Made by a program: the position numbers and the translations under genes
The notes under the pieces: generated by a model
The model's database searches: none
What the model saw: only the letters and a program-made list of their open reading frames with translations
What the model was told of the DNA's origin: nothing
NCBI RefSeq assembly: GCF_028767125.1
Contig: NZ_JAKCWP010000001.1
Location: 682,001-746,000 of the forward strand
Source: Chelativorans sp. YIM 93263
GTDB taxonomy: Bacteria; Pseudomonadota; Alphaproteobacteria; Rhizobiales; Rhizobiaceae
Reading direction: 5' to 3'
Length of the DNA: 64,000 nt
In this document: positions 25,839 through 34,431 of the stretch, piece by piece
Layout: each line of letters starts with the position of its first letter
How positions within the stretch are numbered: the stretch's first letter is position 1

Positions 25839-26351
25839 GCCAGCGACCGATTTGTTGACGTTGTTCAGGAGGGCTACGACATCACACTGCGGGACCACTT
25901 TAGCCCGCTGCCGGACTCCGGATTGGTTCAGCGGCGTATCCGAACAGAATCGTTCTGGCTCGTCGCCGCGCCGGATTATTTAGCAGACGAACAGGTTCCG
26001 CTCGACCCAGCAGATATCGACGGTTGGCAAGGTCTGTTCGCTGCCCAGGGCGAAACAGGCTGGACGCTCCAGAACAAGGAAGGGGCTTCTTTGGCGGTAA
26101 CATTGCAACCGCGCTACTACGCGAACGAAGGTGCGGGCCTTTTGGCAGCCGCCATTGCCGGCCTCGGCATTGCCTGCCTGCCGAGCTCGATGTGCCAGAG
26201 CGCAGTACGCTCTGGAGCGCTTACGAGGGTGGTGCCGGATTGGGACGCAGGCAGTGTGACGATCACGCTTCTGATGCCGCACCGACGCGGCCAGCTTCCC
26301 TCCGTTCGTGTCGTGGCGGATTTGATCGTTGAGCAACTCAAGCGTGACTGA
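25839..26351 (+). pseudogene. LysR-family regulator remnant (effector domain only)
   Basis: The frame reads SDRFVDVVQEGYDITLRDHF, then LVQRRIRTESFWLVAAPDYL, then GAGLLAAAIAGLGIACLPSSM and SVRVVADLIVEQLK. This is the last 170 or so residues of a LysR effector domain (AaeR/DsdC-like group). The helix-turn-helix and first effector strand are missing, and the about 45 in-frame residues before 25839 are unrelated to LysR proteins. No regulator-like frame is seen on either strand just upstream. It is best read as a 5'-truncated gene. Confidence 0.75.
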
Positions 26352-26610
26352 GAGCGGTTTTCCGATGATCGAATCCACATCACCTTTTGTGGCGGCAGGG
26401 CGGTCGCGCCAAGGACAACGCTAGGATTCCCCAACCGCACCACATCACCAGACGCCGCGGCGAAGCGGGGAATGCGGTAAAATGCTCCCACACCATGTCG
26501 CATCACTGTGGACGCCTTCCTTTCTTTGAAGTTGCGGGATTGATCACCGCATGAGTGCCGCGGTCATAGAACGCGGATACTTCTTAACGTCCCATTGCTC
26601 GCGGATGAAT

Positions 26611-26639
26611 GTCATGGTTTTAAGGAACAAAACCATGAC
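26611..26639. promoter_or_regulatory. Perfect 11-bp palindrome upstream of the CGNR regulator gene
   Basis: Arms GTCATGGTTTT (26611-26621) and AAAACCATGAC (26629-26639) are perfectly complementary around a 7-nt spacer. The repeat ends 17 bp before the CGNR start codon. There is no U-run, and it lies between promoter space and the start, so an operator is more likely than a terminator. Autoregulation by the CGNR protein is inference. Confidence 0.65.
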
Positions 26640-26656
26640 ATGGCGGTTTCGATCAC

Positions 26657-27223
26657 ATGTCGAATGAAAAGTGGAACTGGCTCGGCGATCACATCGCAAT
26701 CGATCTCGCCAACACCGTTAGGCGCTGCGGTGGACAAACGCGCGAACTGCTCGAAGTGACGGACGACCTCGCAGAGTGGCTTCACCTAGAGCGGCACCGC
26801 TTGCCCGTTCCACGGCATGTGGACGAGGTCCTCCTGCACGAATTTATCGTGTTGCGAAACCATTGCCTTGATCTGCTCGATGCTGCCCTTGCAGGCACGG
26901 AATTGCCCCGACAGGCAGTGATGTGGGTGAACGATATCGTTGCCAGCCATCCCCTTCCGCGAATTCTGAGATCGAGTACCAATCGCGTCGAGACACTCCC
27001 GGCCTCATCTGGCGATCTCCGACACGATCTGAAGGCCACCCTCGCCGCCGCCATTGTAGATCTCCTGGCCGCGGAGGACCTCTATGAGTTGGCATTCTGT
27101 GATGCTCCCAGTTGCGGCCAATTCTTCCATCGCCGCCGGCCAAACCAGGCTTGGTGCTGTCCGGCCTGCGGCGATCGCGCTCGGACCGCGCGCTACCACA
27201 AGCGAAAAAGGAAACCACGATGA
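26657..27223 (+). CDS. CGNR zinc-finger (ABATE-type) putative transcriptional regulator
   Basis: The 188-residue protein has an N-terminal ABATE-like helical domain (WLGDHIAIDLANTVRRC at the start) and a C-terminal CGNR-type zinc finger: FCDAPSCGQFF, then WCCPACGDRARTARYHKRK. These cysteines would bind zinc, and the basic tail would touch DNA. In this protein the CGNR motif reads CGDR. Such regulators are usually encoded next to exporters; here LysE and EamA exporters follow, the first with a 4-bp overlap. It probably controls its own operon through the palindrome at 26611-26639. Confidence 0.85.
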   Translation: MSNEKWNWLGDHIAIDLANTVRRCGGQTRELLEVTDDLAEWLHLERHRLPVPRHVDEVLLHEFIVLRNHCLDLLDAALAGTELPRQAVMWVNDIVASHPLPRILRSSTNRVETLPASSGDLRHDLKATLAAAIVDLLAAEDLYELAFCDAPSCGQFFHRRRPNQAWCCPACGDRARTARYHKRKRKPR

Positions 27224-27873
27224 CCATCAATCTTGCGGGCTTCATCGCGGTTGTCGCGATTGCCTATCTAGTGCCCGGTCCGGATTTCCTGATCGTGACG
27301 CGCTATTCCGCGCGAAATACGGCAGCTGGCCGGGCGTCGGCTTTGGGTGCGCAGGCAGGCCTTTGTGTTCACATGCTGGTCGCGGCGTCGGGCCTGTCAG
27401 CCTTGCTCATCCATTCAAGCTACGCTCTAGCCGTGGTGAAGTTGCTTGGTGCCGCCTATCTCATTTGGCTTGGCTCCACCACGCTTTGGCGCAGTCTGCG
27501 AGAACGGCGTCGCACCGACAATAGGCAAGGTCCAGATACTCCGTCGGAACGCGGAAATGAGGCGATCGCTGTGAGCGTCGGCTCTGCGTTTCGTGCCGGC
27601 TGCATGACTAATCTGCTGAACCCAAAGGCGATGCTTTTCTTCGCTAGTGTCCTGCCCCAGTTCGTCGATCCGTCAGCGCCCATTCTTCCTCAGGTGCTCC
27701 TGCTAGCTCTCTTGGACATCGTGTTGGGCGTTGCCTACTGGCTGGTTGTTATCGGCATGGCTCGAAAGCTCATACGGTCCGGCTCCGCCGCCCACCATCG
27801 AGAATGGTGGGAGCGCACGTGCGGTGCCGCGCTTGTTGCTGCGGGCGCAGCATTGGCCCGTGCTGGCGTTTAA
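27220..27873 (+). CDS. LysE/RhtB-family amino acid exporter
   Basis: The protein has 217 residues from ATG 27220, overlapping the regulator stop. It has five or six helices and the LysE/RhtB signatures VPGPDFLIVTRYSARNTAAGRASALGAQ (in two parts, near residues 18-45), GAAYLIWLGSTTL and GCMTNLLNPKAMLFFASVLPQF. The family exports amino acids or their derivatives by proton exchange. Pairing with an EamA exporter and a CGNR regulator suggests a relief system for an amino-acid-like compound whose identity is not visible. Confidence 0.88.
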   Translation: MTINLAGFIAVVAIAYLVPGPDFLIVTRYSARNTAAGRASALGAQAGLCVHMLVAASGLSALLIHSSYALAVVKLLGAAYLIWLGSTTLWRSLRERRRTDNRQGPDTPSERGNEAIAVSVGSAFRAGCMTNLLNPKAMLFFASVLPQFVDPSAPILPQVLLLALLDIVLGVAYWLVVIGMARKLIRSGSAAHHREWWERTCGAALVAAGAALARAGV

Positions 27874-27881
27874 GCGCGAGT

Positions 27882-28760
27882 ATGGCGTTCACCCAAAACA
27901 GATCACGTCCCCGGTTTCCCGCCTCGCTTCTGGTGCTCGGCAGCGTTCTGAGCATCCAGTTCGGTCAGGCCTTCGGCAAGGACATGTTCTCACTGGTGGG
28001 GAGTGCTGCCGGCGTCGCATTTCTGCGTCTGGCATTCGCCGCCGCCATACTGCTGGTCATCTGGCGCCCCCGGCTCCCCCAGGATCGCGCCTCTTGGCTG
28101 TTGACCATCGGCTTTGGCACGGCCATCGCGGGGATGAACCTTATCTATCCCGCGATGCAGTATCTGCCACTTGGAATGGCAACGTCATTGCAACTACTCG
28201 GTCCGCTCTGCCTCGCGCTGGCTACCTCCTTGCGGAAGGTGGATTTCTTGTGGAGCATACTGGCGATTGGCGGCGTTGCTCTGTTTTATCTTCCGAGGGG
28301 AACGGAGTTTTCGCTGCCGGGTCTACTTTTCGCACTGGCCTCTGGGCTGGCGATGGCGCTTTATCTTTTGCTTTCCAAAAGAAGTGGCGGTGCTTGCGGG
28401 GATGGCTCATTTCTTGCGCTTGCAGTCACATGGGCCGCACTGCTGTACATGCCCGCAGGCTTGACTCAATCCGGCTTCGAATTCCTCAGCGCAGAAGTTG
28501 CCGCTGTTGGACTCGCATTGGCAGTGCTTTCTGCTGTTGTACCTTACAGTCTCGACCAAGCCGCATTGCGCCGCCTCCCACCTCGACTGGTCGGGGTACT
28601 GGAAAGCCTCGAGCCTGTCGTTGCGGGAATTGCTGGCGTGATCGTACTACAGGAGTATCTTCAGCCACTCCAGTGGCTGGCAATCGCATGCATATCCCTT
28701 GCATCTCTCGGCGCGATTTCATCAGAGGCCGGGCGGAAGGGGAGTGGCGCGACGGACTGA
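27882..28760 (+). CDS. EamA/RhtA-family drug-metabolite exporter
   Basis: The protein has 292 residues from ATG 27882, eight bases after the LysE stop. Ten hydrophobic helices are organised as two EamA repeats: GVAFLRLAFAAAILLVIWRP in the first, and VPYSLDQAALRRLPPRLVGVLESLEPVVAG in the second. The latter is the RhtA hallmark, so export of threonine/homoserine-like amino acids is plausible. It completes a three-gene regulator-exporter operon. The tRNA-Arg gene lies downstream on the opposite strand. Confidence 0.87.
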   Translation: MAFTQNRSRPRFPASLLVLGSVLSIQFGQAFGKDMFSLVGSAAGVAFLRLAFAAAILLVIWRPRLPQDRASWLLTIGFGTAIAGMNLIYPAMQYLPLGMATSLQLLGPLCLALATSLRKVDFLWSILAIGGVALFYLPRGTEFSLPGLLFALASGLAMALYLLLSKRSGGACGDGSFLALAVTWAALLYMPAGLTQSGFEFLSAEVAAVGLALAVLSAVVPYSLDQAALRRLPPRLVGVLESLEPVVAGIAGVIVLQEYLQPLQWLAIACISLASLGAISSEAGRKGSGATD

Positions 28761-28830
28761 GCTAAGGACCAGGGATTTCGATGCCGCGCTTGGCGGTAAT
28801 TTCGTGTTGGCGCGATGGAAATGGTAGCAC

Positions 28831-28907
<77 letters not shown>

Positions 28908-29480
28908 TCGAAGTCATCGTAATCGACGATGGTCGCGCCTACATAACCGAACGCCACCTGCGCATCAATGCCAAATTGGTATTACGCGAACCCTGAAGGC
29001 AGAGATACCGGGTTCGAATGCTGACGGATGCGTAGCGGTTTTGTGCCCCGAGTGACCGGCCCGAAACGCGCCAATGTAGTGTGCGTCCTCTGTGGGTGAT
29101 CGAGTGGCAAACTGGCTAGACCGGCCAATACTGCTGGGAGAGGTAGAGGCAGGCGCCAACCACCCGCTGTCCGAACTATCCCGTCCGCCGTTCTCGCCAC
29201 AGCACACGGACCGATCTAGTCGTCGTCATCAGCATCTTCGTCGAGGGTGAACCCGGTCTTGATAACGACCTGAAAAACGACGCACCCCGCCGCATTCGAC
29301 ATGGCCGCGTATCGCGCCATCATGATTGAACGGCACTCACTGGCGCCCGGCTGAAATTGCAAGTGCGAGCGCGCAGCAGCTTGCACCATTTACACAATTT
29401 GCACGGGGACAATGCTCCCGCACGTGTGAAGCACATGAATTTGTTGATAGGCTTGGTGCGAATTTTTGCGGGGAGGTCAG
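28908..29480. other. Gap with no recognised gene
   Basis: The first 100 bp must hold the tRNA promoter (minus strand). The rest has no frame with a ribosome site and family resemblance. A minus-strand frame ending at 29218 encodes about 35 residues with an acidic end (LDEDADDDD), but no ribosome site precedes it. The region is less GC-rich than its surroundings. Confidence 0.4.
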
Positions 29481-31634
29481 ATGTTTTTCAGAAACGCAGC
29501 GGCATTGGGGTTCCTTTTTCTTTCCAGCTTTTCGTCAGCACAAGGAGAGCCACAGCCCATCACGGACTCCGAAAATTTCCGGCTATACTGCAATGATGGA
29601 AATGGCTGTGGCACCGAGGACGATCCAGCGTTGATGGCCACGCTGGACGATCTCCTTGCCAAACTGGAGGATGCGCGCGCATGGTTGAGCGATCTCGGTT
29701 TCCCAGTGTTTGAAAGTCACCTGGAATCGGGAAATGAAGACATCGGTCTTCTCCGTCTGGATCCCAGCCCTCCGAACCAAAACCGATGCCCGAACGCCGT
29801 TGCCTGTCACGTGCTGCAGCCTGGATATTATTCCAGGATGTTTGTGCCCCTGCATCGAGCCGAGGATATCGCGCAAGATCCCTCGACACTGGCTCACGAA
29901 TACCTGCATACAATACAGCCCGAACGGGATCCCGGCGAACTCAAGTGGTTCAATGAGGCGGTTGCGACCGCAGTGGGAACAGCTTTCGGGCGACGACACG
30001 GCTTCGCGGCGGGAGTTTTCCCTCCGGACTACTTTATGTCACTTGACCGACCGTTCTATGATGCGGTCGACGCTGGGTATGGGAACTGGGCCTATCTCCT
30101 CGGCGTGGGGCAGGCGCTCGGTAGCGAAGACTGGGTGGCTTACCTGGCGCAACCAGGTATTCTGAATGCAGCGGAGATTTTTGCTGGCCAGCCCGCATCG
30201 GCTGGCATGATCCCTCTTTATGATGACGGCCTCGTCGGATCCGAGACCTTCGACAAGGTATTTCCGAAATTTGTCGCCACCTTCAACAATGTTGGGAAGT
30301 CATCCGCACCGCACGATAGCGCCTATCACTACTACACCGACATCGACCGGCATACCGTCGAGATCCTCTCCACCGACCAGGCGTATTCCGAGGTGTTCAA
30401 GGGTACATCACCCACCTATGCGGTGGCACCAATGCTCATGCAGCTGGAGCTAACGCCGCAACCGGATGCACGGGCTCGTGATACGCTCATGATGGCCGAG
30501 CTTGAGGTGATGAAAGGGGAGCCGCTCGACGATCTAACTCTGGTCACCGAGCACAAGCGGGCGGACGAACGCCTGAGCGAAAAGCTGATGCTCAATGGCT
30601 CTAACGCACCGGATGAGCTCGGTTTCGTGCGCGTCGTGAATGCGCCTTCGCAGGCTCAAGGTGACGCAAAGCCGAATGAATTTGAACTGCGCGTCAGTGC
30701 CCGTCCCATTGAATTCGGTCCACCGATCTGTTTCCAGGCAGGCGAACCGTCCACGTTCGACACAAACGGCTTCGATCCGGATGAGGGAACCAACTGGCGG
30801 CTGACCACCGACAACGGCACGGTAAACGGCGTAACCATTACGCCGGCGGGAGCGGGCGAGATGAATGTTCACCTGGAGATCGACAGCCCAATCACGCGCG
30901 CTGATACGGGTCTGGCCCCCGTCGAGCCGGCGACCACGAAGGTCAAATTGGGCCGTTTCGATGTGATGGATGAAGACTGCATCTTGGTCGGGAACATGAC
31001 AGCGCATTTCAGCGGCGCCTTTGCAGGCTCACCCAATGAGATCCCCTTTGCCGAGAAGGCGACGGTGCGATGGCAGGCGGTTCTCAACATTGAGACCGGG
31101 TCGCCCGAGACGGAGACCGATCCCGTTACGGAGAAAGAGCGCCTCGTCTACCCGGATGATGGGTCGGAATGGATGCTGAGCGGCAGCTACCTGCACGAGC
31201 GCTGTGCCCCAGGGCATCCAGAGATATGCAACTACTGGACGGAGGAGATTTTTTCGGGCGCCGGATCGATAGCCGACGGCGGTGGCGAATTGCGGATTGT
31301 GTCGGATGACGATGTGGTGCGCCTGGAGGCCAAACTGCCGGTCACCGTGACGACAACCGTCCACGGGCCTTCCGGCGAAGAGACCAGATCCCGGACGCAT
31401 TTTTGGGCGCTTACGTGTTACTCACCGGGGAGATGGTGGGGATTTGGCCCGCACATGACGCACGCTGGCCCTCCGGACGGTGCGCTGGACGGGTCCTGGG
31501 CCAGCGACGCCCGCGAGGTGGTCAACTTTGACTGCCGTCAAGAAAGGCAGCCGGAGGTTTACGGTCCGGGTAGCGGTGAGAGCGGCAGCACGAGCCTGTC
31601 CCTGAAAGGGCGGGTCAAGGTGCAGTCTCGTTGA
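29481..31634 (+). CDS. Orphan secreted putative zinc metallopeptidase (717 residues)
   Basis: Start ATG 29481 follows GGGGAGG. A signal peptide (FFRNAAALGFLFLSSFSSAQG) targets it outside the cytoplasm. Residues 139-143 read HEYLH, and Glu159 in LKWFNEAVATAVG lies 16 residues on. This is a gluzincin-like HExxH...E zinc site preceded by a helix (PSTLAHEYLHTIQ). The remaining 500 residues show no known domain; they are acidic and probably beta-rich, with several Cys that could form disulfides. No transporter or partner gene is adjacent. A protease or peptidase role is inferred from the motif only; the natural substrate is unknown. Confidence 0.7.
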   Translation: MFFRNAAALGFLFLSSFSSAQGEPQPITDSENFRLYCNDGNGCGTEDDPALMATLDDLLAKLEDARAWLSDLGFPVFESHLESGNEDIGLLRLDPSPPNQNRCPNAVACHVLQPGYYSRMFVPLHRAEDIAQDPSTLAHEYLHTIQPERDPGELKWFNEAVATAVGTAFGRRHGFAAGVFPPDYFMSLDRPFYDAVDAGYGNWAYLLGVGQALGSEDWVAYLAQPGILNAAEIFAGQPASAGMIPLYDDGLVGSETFDKVFPKFVATFNNVGKSSAPHDSAYHYYTDIDRHTVEILSTDQAYSEVFKGTSPTYAVAPMLMQLELTPQPDARARDTLMMAELEVMKGEPLDDLTLVTEHKRADERLSEKLMLNGSNAPDELGFVRVVNAPSQAQGDAKPNEFELRVSARPIEFGPPICFQAGEPSTFDTNGFDPDEGTNWRLTTDNGTVNGVTITPAGAGEMNVHLEIDSPITRADTGLAPVEPATTKVKLGRFDVMDEDCILVGNMTAHFSGAFAGSPNEIPFAEKATVRWQAVLNIETGSPETETDPVTEKERLVYPDDGSEWMLSGSYLHERCAPGHPEICNYWTEEIFSGAGSIADGGGELRIVSDDDVVRLEAKLPVTVTTTVHGPSGEETRSRTHFWALTCYSPGRWWGFGPHMTHAGPPDGALDGSWASDAREVVNFDCRQERQPEVYGPGSGESGSTSLSLKGRVKVQSR

Positions 31635-31930
31635 ATGGGATTGGACGTCTCGCATGGAAACCGCGACCCCAAGAACCCTCTGAAGAGTGAAAGATGGAGG
31701 GCCGCCAAACGATTTGTCAAACGGACGTGACAACGCTTTGGGAATCGGCATACGACGCTTAAGCGCGGGACCCGCTCACCGCTCTCAGATAGTTCACCAT
31801 TCGCTGAGGACTGCTCACCGGCGACCGTTGCGAATTTACTGGTTAACCAGCCACGCGCGTCCTTTGCAGCCTCGGGTTTAGGCCCTAGCGATGAGGACGA
31901 CTCGCCCGGCTACCAACAAGGACTAACACA

Positions 31931-31999
31931 TGTTCGGAGGCTCCGCCTCCGGACCCTGGGAGCGGTTTCGGCATTTGCCGAAGCCGCTTGTTCTTTGAG
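31931..31999 (+). other. Possible 22-codon ORF lying on two hairpins
   Basis: ATG at 31931 follows AAGGA eight bases upstream and the frame ends TGA at 31997-31999. The coding bases fold into CGGAGGC/GCCTCCG (about 31935-31951) and a 13-bp stem at 31961-31988. It could be a leader-like peptide, or simply a terminator that happens to be open. There is no downstream gene for over 300 bp. Confidence 0.25.
31961..31988 (+). terminator. Hairpin, possible terminator downstream of the metallopeptidase
   Basis: Arms AGCGGTTTCGGCA and TGCCGAAGCCGCT pair over 13 positions with one G-T and a 2-nt tip. The bases TGTTCTTTG follow. It is about 330 bp beyond the metallopeptidase stop, so it may end another transcript. 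Confidence 0.45.
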
Positions 32000-32243
32000 T
32001 AGGTAATTTCCGTCTACGCATAATGTGATCGAGTGCATCGATTGGCTTGGAACCGAGATTCCGCTCGATTGTTAGAGCGTTCGAACGTGTTTAACGGAAC
32101 GTCGGAAGCCCGCCAATCGCAACGATGGACCGACACTCGCACTGAGCTGAAAATCATTGAGGAGCAGGCACTTTATCTCGAAGATTTCGGCTAACGGTGG
32201 CCACGCACTCGCTAAGGCCCGATCCTCCCAGGGCTGACGGCGG

Positions 32244-32280
32244 AAGGCCGTCCCGGTTCGCGCGCCGGGGCGGCCTTTCA
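32244..32280. terminator. Strong hairpin upstream of the hydantoinase-like gene
   Basis: Arms AAGGCCGTCCCGG (32244-32256) and CCGGGGCGGCCTT (32265-32277) pair over 13 positions with one G-T, around an 8-nt loop, followed by TTTCA. It insulates the gene starting at 32336 from whatever is transcribed upstream. The transcript it ends is not identified. Confidence 0.6.
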
Positions 32281-32335
32281 CTTCGCTGTATATTTAAGCT
32301 TTCCGCGCGCTTTCTGCTGCGCTACAGCCCAGCCC

Positions 32336-34372
32336 ATGAACTCTGCGCTGCAGACTGATCGACCGGATGGCGCCACGAGCGGACCCTTCCTGCTCGGGAT
32401 AGATACGGGGGGCACCTATACCGACGCGGTGCTTTATCGAGAAGGTGAAGGCGTTGTCGCCAAGGCGAAGGCGCTTACCACCCGCCATGAGCTATCCGTT
32501 GGCATTTCCCGCGCGGTCGACTGTGCGTTGGCGCAGGCTGGTAGCGCAGAGATCGGTCTCGTATCGATGTCCACCACTCTGGCGACCAATGCCCTTGTCG
32601 AAGGCCATGGCGGGCGGGCCGGGCTGGTGATGGTCGGATTCAGTGAACAGGATTTGCAGCGTGACGGCCTGCGTGGTGCGCTTGGCGGGGATCCGGTCGT
32701 TTTTCTTCCGGGCGGGCACGATGTGTACGGAATTGAGAAGCCGCTGGACATGTGCGCTCTCAATCCCTGGCTCGAGGAGGTCTCCGCAGGCGTGGACGGG
32801 TTTGCGGTCTGTGGTTATTTCGCGGTGCGCAATCCGGCGCACGAGATCGCGGTCTGCGAGCGCATCCGCGAGATCACCGGCAAGCCCGTCACGGCGAGCC
32901 ATGAACTTTCAGCAAGGCTGGGCGGCCCGCGCCGGGCACTGACTACACTCCTGAACGCGCGGCTGATTTCGCTCATCGACCGTTTGATCCGGGCGACTGC
33001 CGATTCCCTGGAGCAGCGCGGCATTCACGCGCCGCTCATGGTCGTGCGAGGCGACGGCGCGCTCATAACCGCTTCGCTTGCCCGTGCACGGCCCATCGAA
33101 ACCATTCTGTCCGGCCCGGCGGCAAGCCTGGTAGGTGCGCGCCACTTGACCGGGATCGACGATGCGATCGTCTCCGATATCGGCGGCACGACCACCGATA
33201 TCGCATTGCTTTCCGGCGGGCGCCCGCGTCTTGCACCGGAAGGTGCGGTGATCGGCGGTTTCCGGACCATGGTTGAGGCGGTCGCCATGCGCACTTTCGG
33301 CCTCGGCGGCGATTCGGAAGTCGCTCTGAGGGACGGCGGGCTTGAAGCGGGCATCAGCCTCGGTCCGCGTCGCCTGGTGCCGCTCTCACTCGCCGAGACG
33401 CTTCACCCCGGCGCGATCCGGCCGGAACTGGAGCGGCAGTTGCGTCATCAGCGACCGGCGCGACTAGCCGGACGCTTTGCCTTCGCGACGGGGCTGCCCG
33501 AAAGTGCGGCTCAAGGGCTGACGGCAACGGAGGAGCGTGTCTTAATCCGCTTGGAGGCGAAGCCACGACCGCTTGGCGAGGTGGTGGAGGCCGCCCCACA
33601 ACAGGCGGCCCTTCAGCGCCTTCTCGCGCGCGGCCTGGCGCAGCTCTGCGGCTTCACACCTTCGGACGCGGCCCACGTTCTGGGCCGCCAATCCACCTGG
33701 GATCCGGAAGCGGCGAGACTTGGGGCCGAGCTCTTCGCCCGCCGCAAGGATGCGAGGGGGCGGCCTCTGGCGGAAGGTGCCGAGGCAATCTCCGCGCGCG
33801 TGCTCGAGGTGCTCAAGCGCCGTTCCGCAGAAGCCGTCCTCGAAACCGCCTTCGCCGAGGATGGGCTGGAGGAGATCATTTCACCCTCGCATCCGGTGGT
33901 TCAGAGGGCTTTGGATGGGTTTGAAGGTGTTTCAAGATTTCGGCTGTCCGTCGACCGTCCGATTGTCGCTCTTGGTGCCTCGGCCCGGCTGCACTATGAA
34001 GGGCTTGAGGGGTATCTGGACCAGCAATGCATGCTGCCCGACGACCTCGACGTGGCAAACGCCATCGGGGCGGTCGCTGGGCAGGTGCGCATCAAGGTGG
34101 AAGCTAAGGTGACCCAGCCCAAGCAGGGGGTTTTCCGCGCAAGTGCGGGCGCGCAAACCTGCGACTTCGGGACTGAGGAAGAGGCCGTTTCCTTTGCCGA
34201 GGAGCGCGCACGCGCCCTCGCGGCTCTGCGTGCGGGAGAAGCGGGTGCAAGCGAGCCGAACGTCTCCGTTTCCCGCGCGCTGAAAACGGTCGATGTCGAT
34301 GGTGAGCGCCTTTTCATCGAGGCGACAGTGATTGCGACGGCGAGCGGCCGCCCGCGTATAACAAGCGATTGA
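32336..34372 (+). CDS. Hydantoinase A / oxoprolinase-family protein, unpaired
   Basis: The 678-residue protein has N-terminal Hydant_A_N ([21 protein letters not shown]) and hydantoinase_A domains ([20 protein letters not shown]) with two phosphate-binding GGT motifs of the actin-like ATPase fold. [16 protein letters not shown] and [13 protein letters not shown] are classic family segments. Known relatives hydrolyse hydantoins, 5-oxoproline or acetone (carboxylase beta subunits) using ATP, usually with a HyuB partner. No HyuB gene is nearby, so the reaction is uncertain. Malate synthase follows after 59 bp on the same strand. Confidence 0.85.
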   Translation: MNSALQTDRPDGATSGPFLLGIDTGGTYTDAVLYREGEGVVAKAKALTTRHELSVGISRAVDCALAQAGSAEIGLVSMSTTLATNALVEGHGGRAGLVMVGFSEQDLQRDGLRGALGGDPVVFLPGGHDVYGIEKPLDMCALNPWLEEVSAGVDGFAVCGYFAVRNPAHEIAVCERIREITGKPVTASHELSARLGGPRRALTTLLNARLISLIDRLIRATADSLEQRGIHAPLMVVRGDGALITASLARARPIETILSGPAASLVGARHLTGIDDAIVSDIGGTTTDIALLSGGRPRLAPEGAVIGGFRTMVEAVAMRTFGLGGDSEVALRDGGLEAGISLGPRRLVPLSLAETLHPGAIRPELERQLRHQRPARLAGRFAFATGLPESAAQGLTATEERVLIRLEAKPRPLGEVVEAAPQQAALQRLLARGLAQLCGFTPSDAAHVLGRQSTWDPEAARLGAELFARRKDARGRPLAEGAEAISARVLEVLKRRSAEAVLETAFAEDGLEEIISPSHPVVQRALDGFEGVSRFRLSVDRPIVALGASARLHYEGLEGYLDQQCMLPDDLDVANAIGAVAGQVRIKVEAKVTQPKQGVFRASAGAQTCDFGTEEEAVSFAEERARALAALRAGEAGASEPNVSVSRALKTVDVDGERLFIEATVIATASGRPRITSD

Positions 34373-34431
34373 CCCCTGGGCGGGAGCATGATCAAAAAAC
34401 CGACCAATACGAAGACCGGGAGGAGCTTTCC

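Larger units (their letters stand above)
31635..32335. other. 700-bp gap with hairpins, no recognised gene
   Basis: It holds the two hairpins listed separately, a 12-bp palindrome CTGGTTAACCAG near 31838, and a tiny ORF at 31931-31999. It also holds a segment near 32070-32105 (CGTTCGAACG, then TTTAACGGAACG) that resembles the dispersed AT-rich palindromic repeats common in rhizobial intergenic DNA. No longer frame on either strand has a start site and family resemblance. Confidence 0.45.

Noticed and set aside
29218-29323. Minus-strand 35-codon ORF with acidic end
   Set aside because: No ribosome site and no conservation evidence; likely chance.
31838-31849. CtrA-like site around CTGGTTAACCAG
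   Set aside because: Only one half matches the TTAA-N7-TTAA pattern, and no promoter or gene is positioned to use it.
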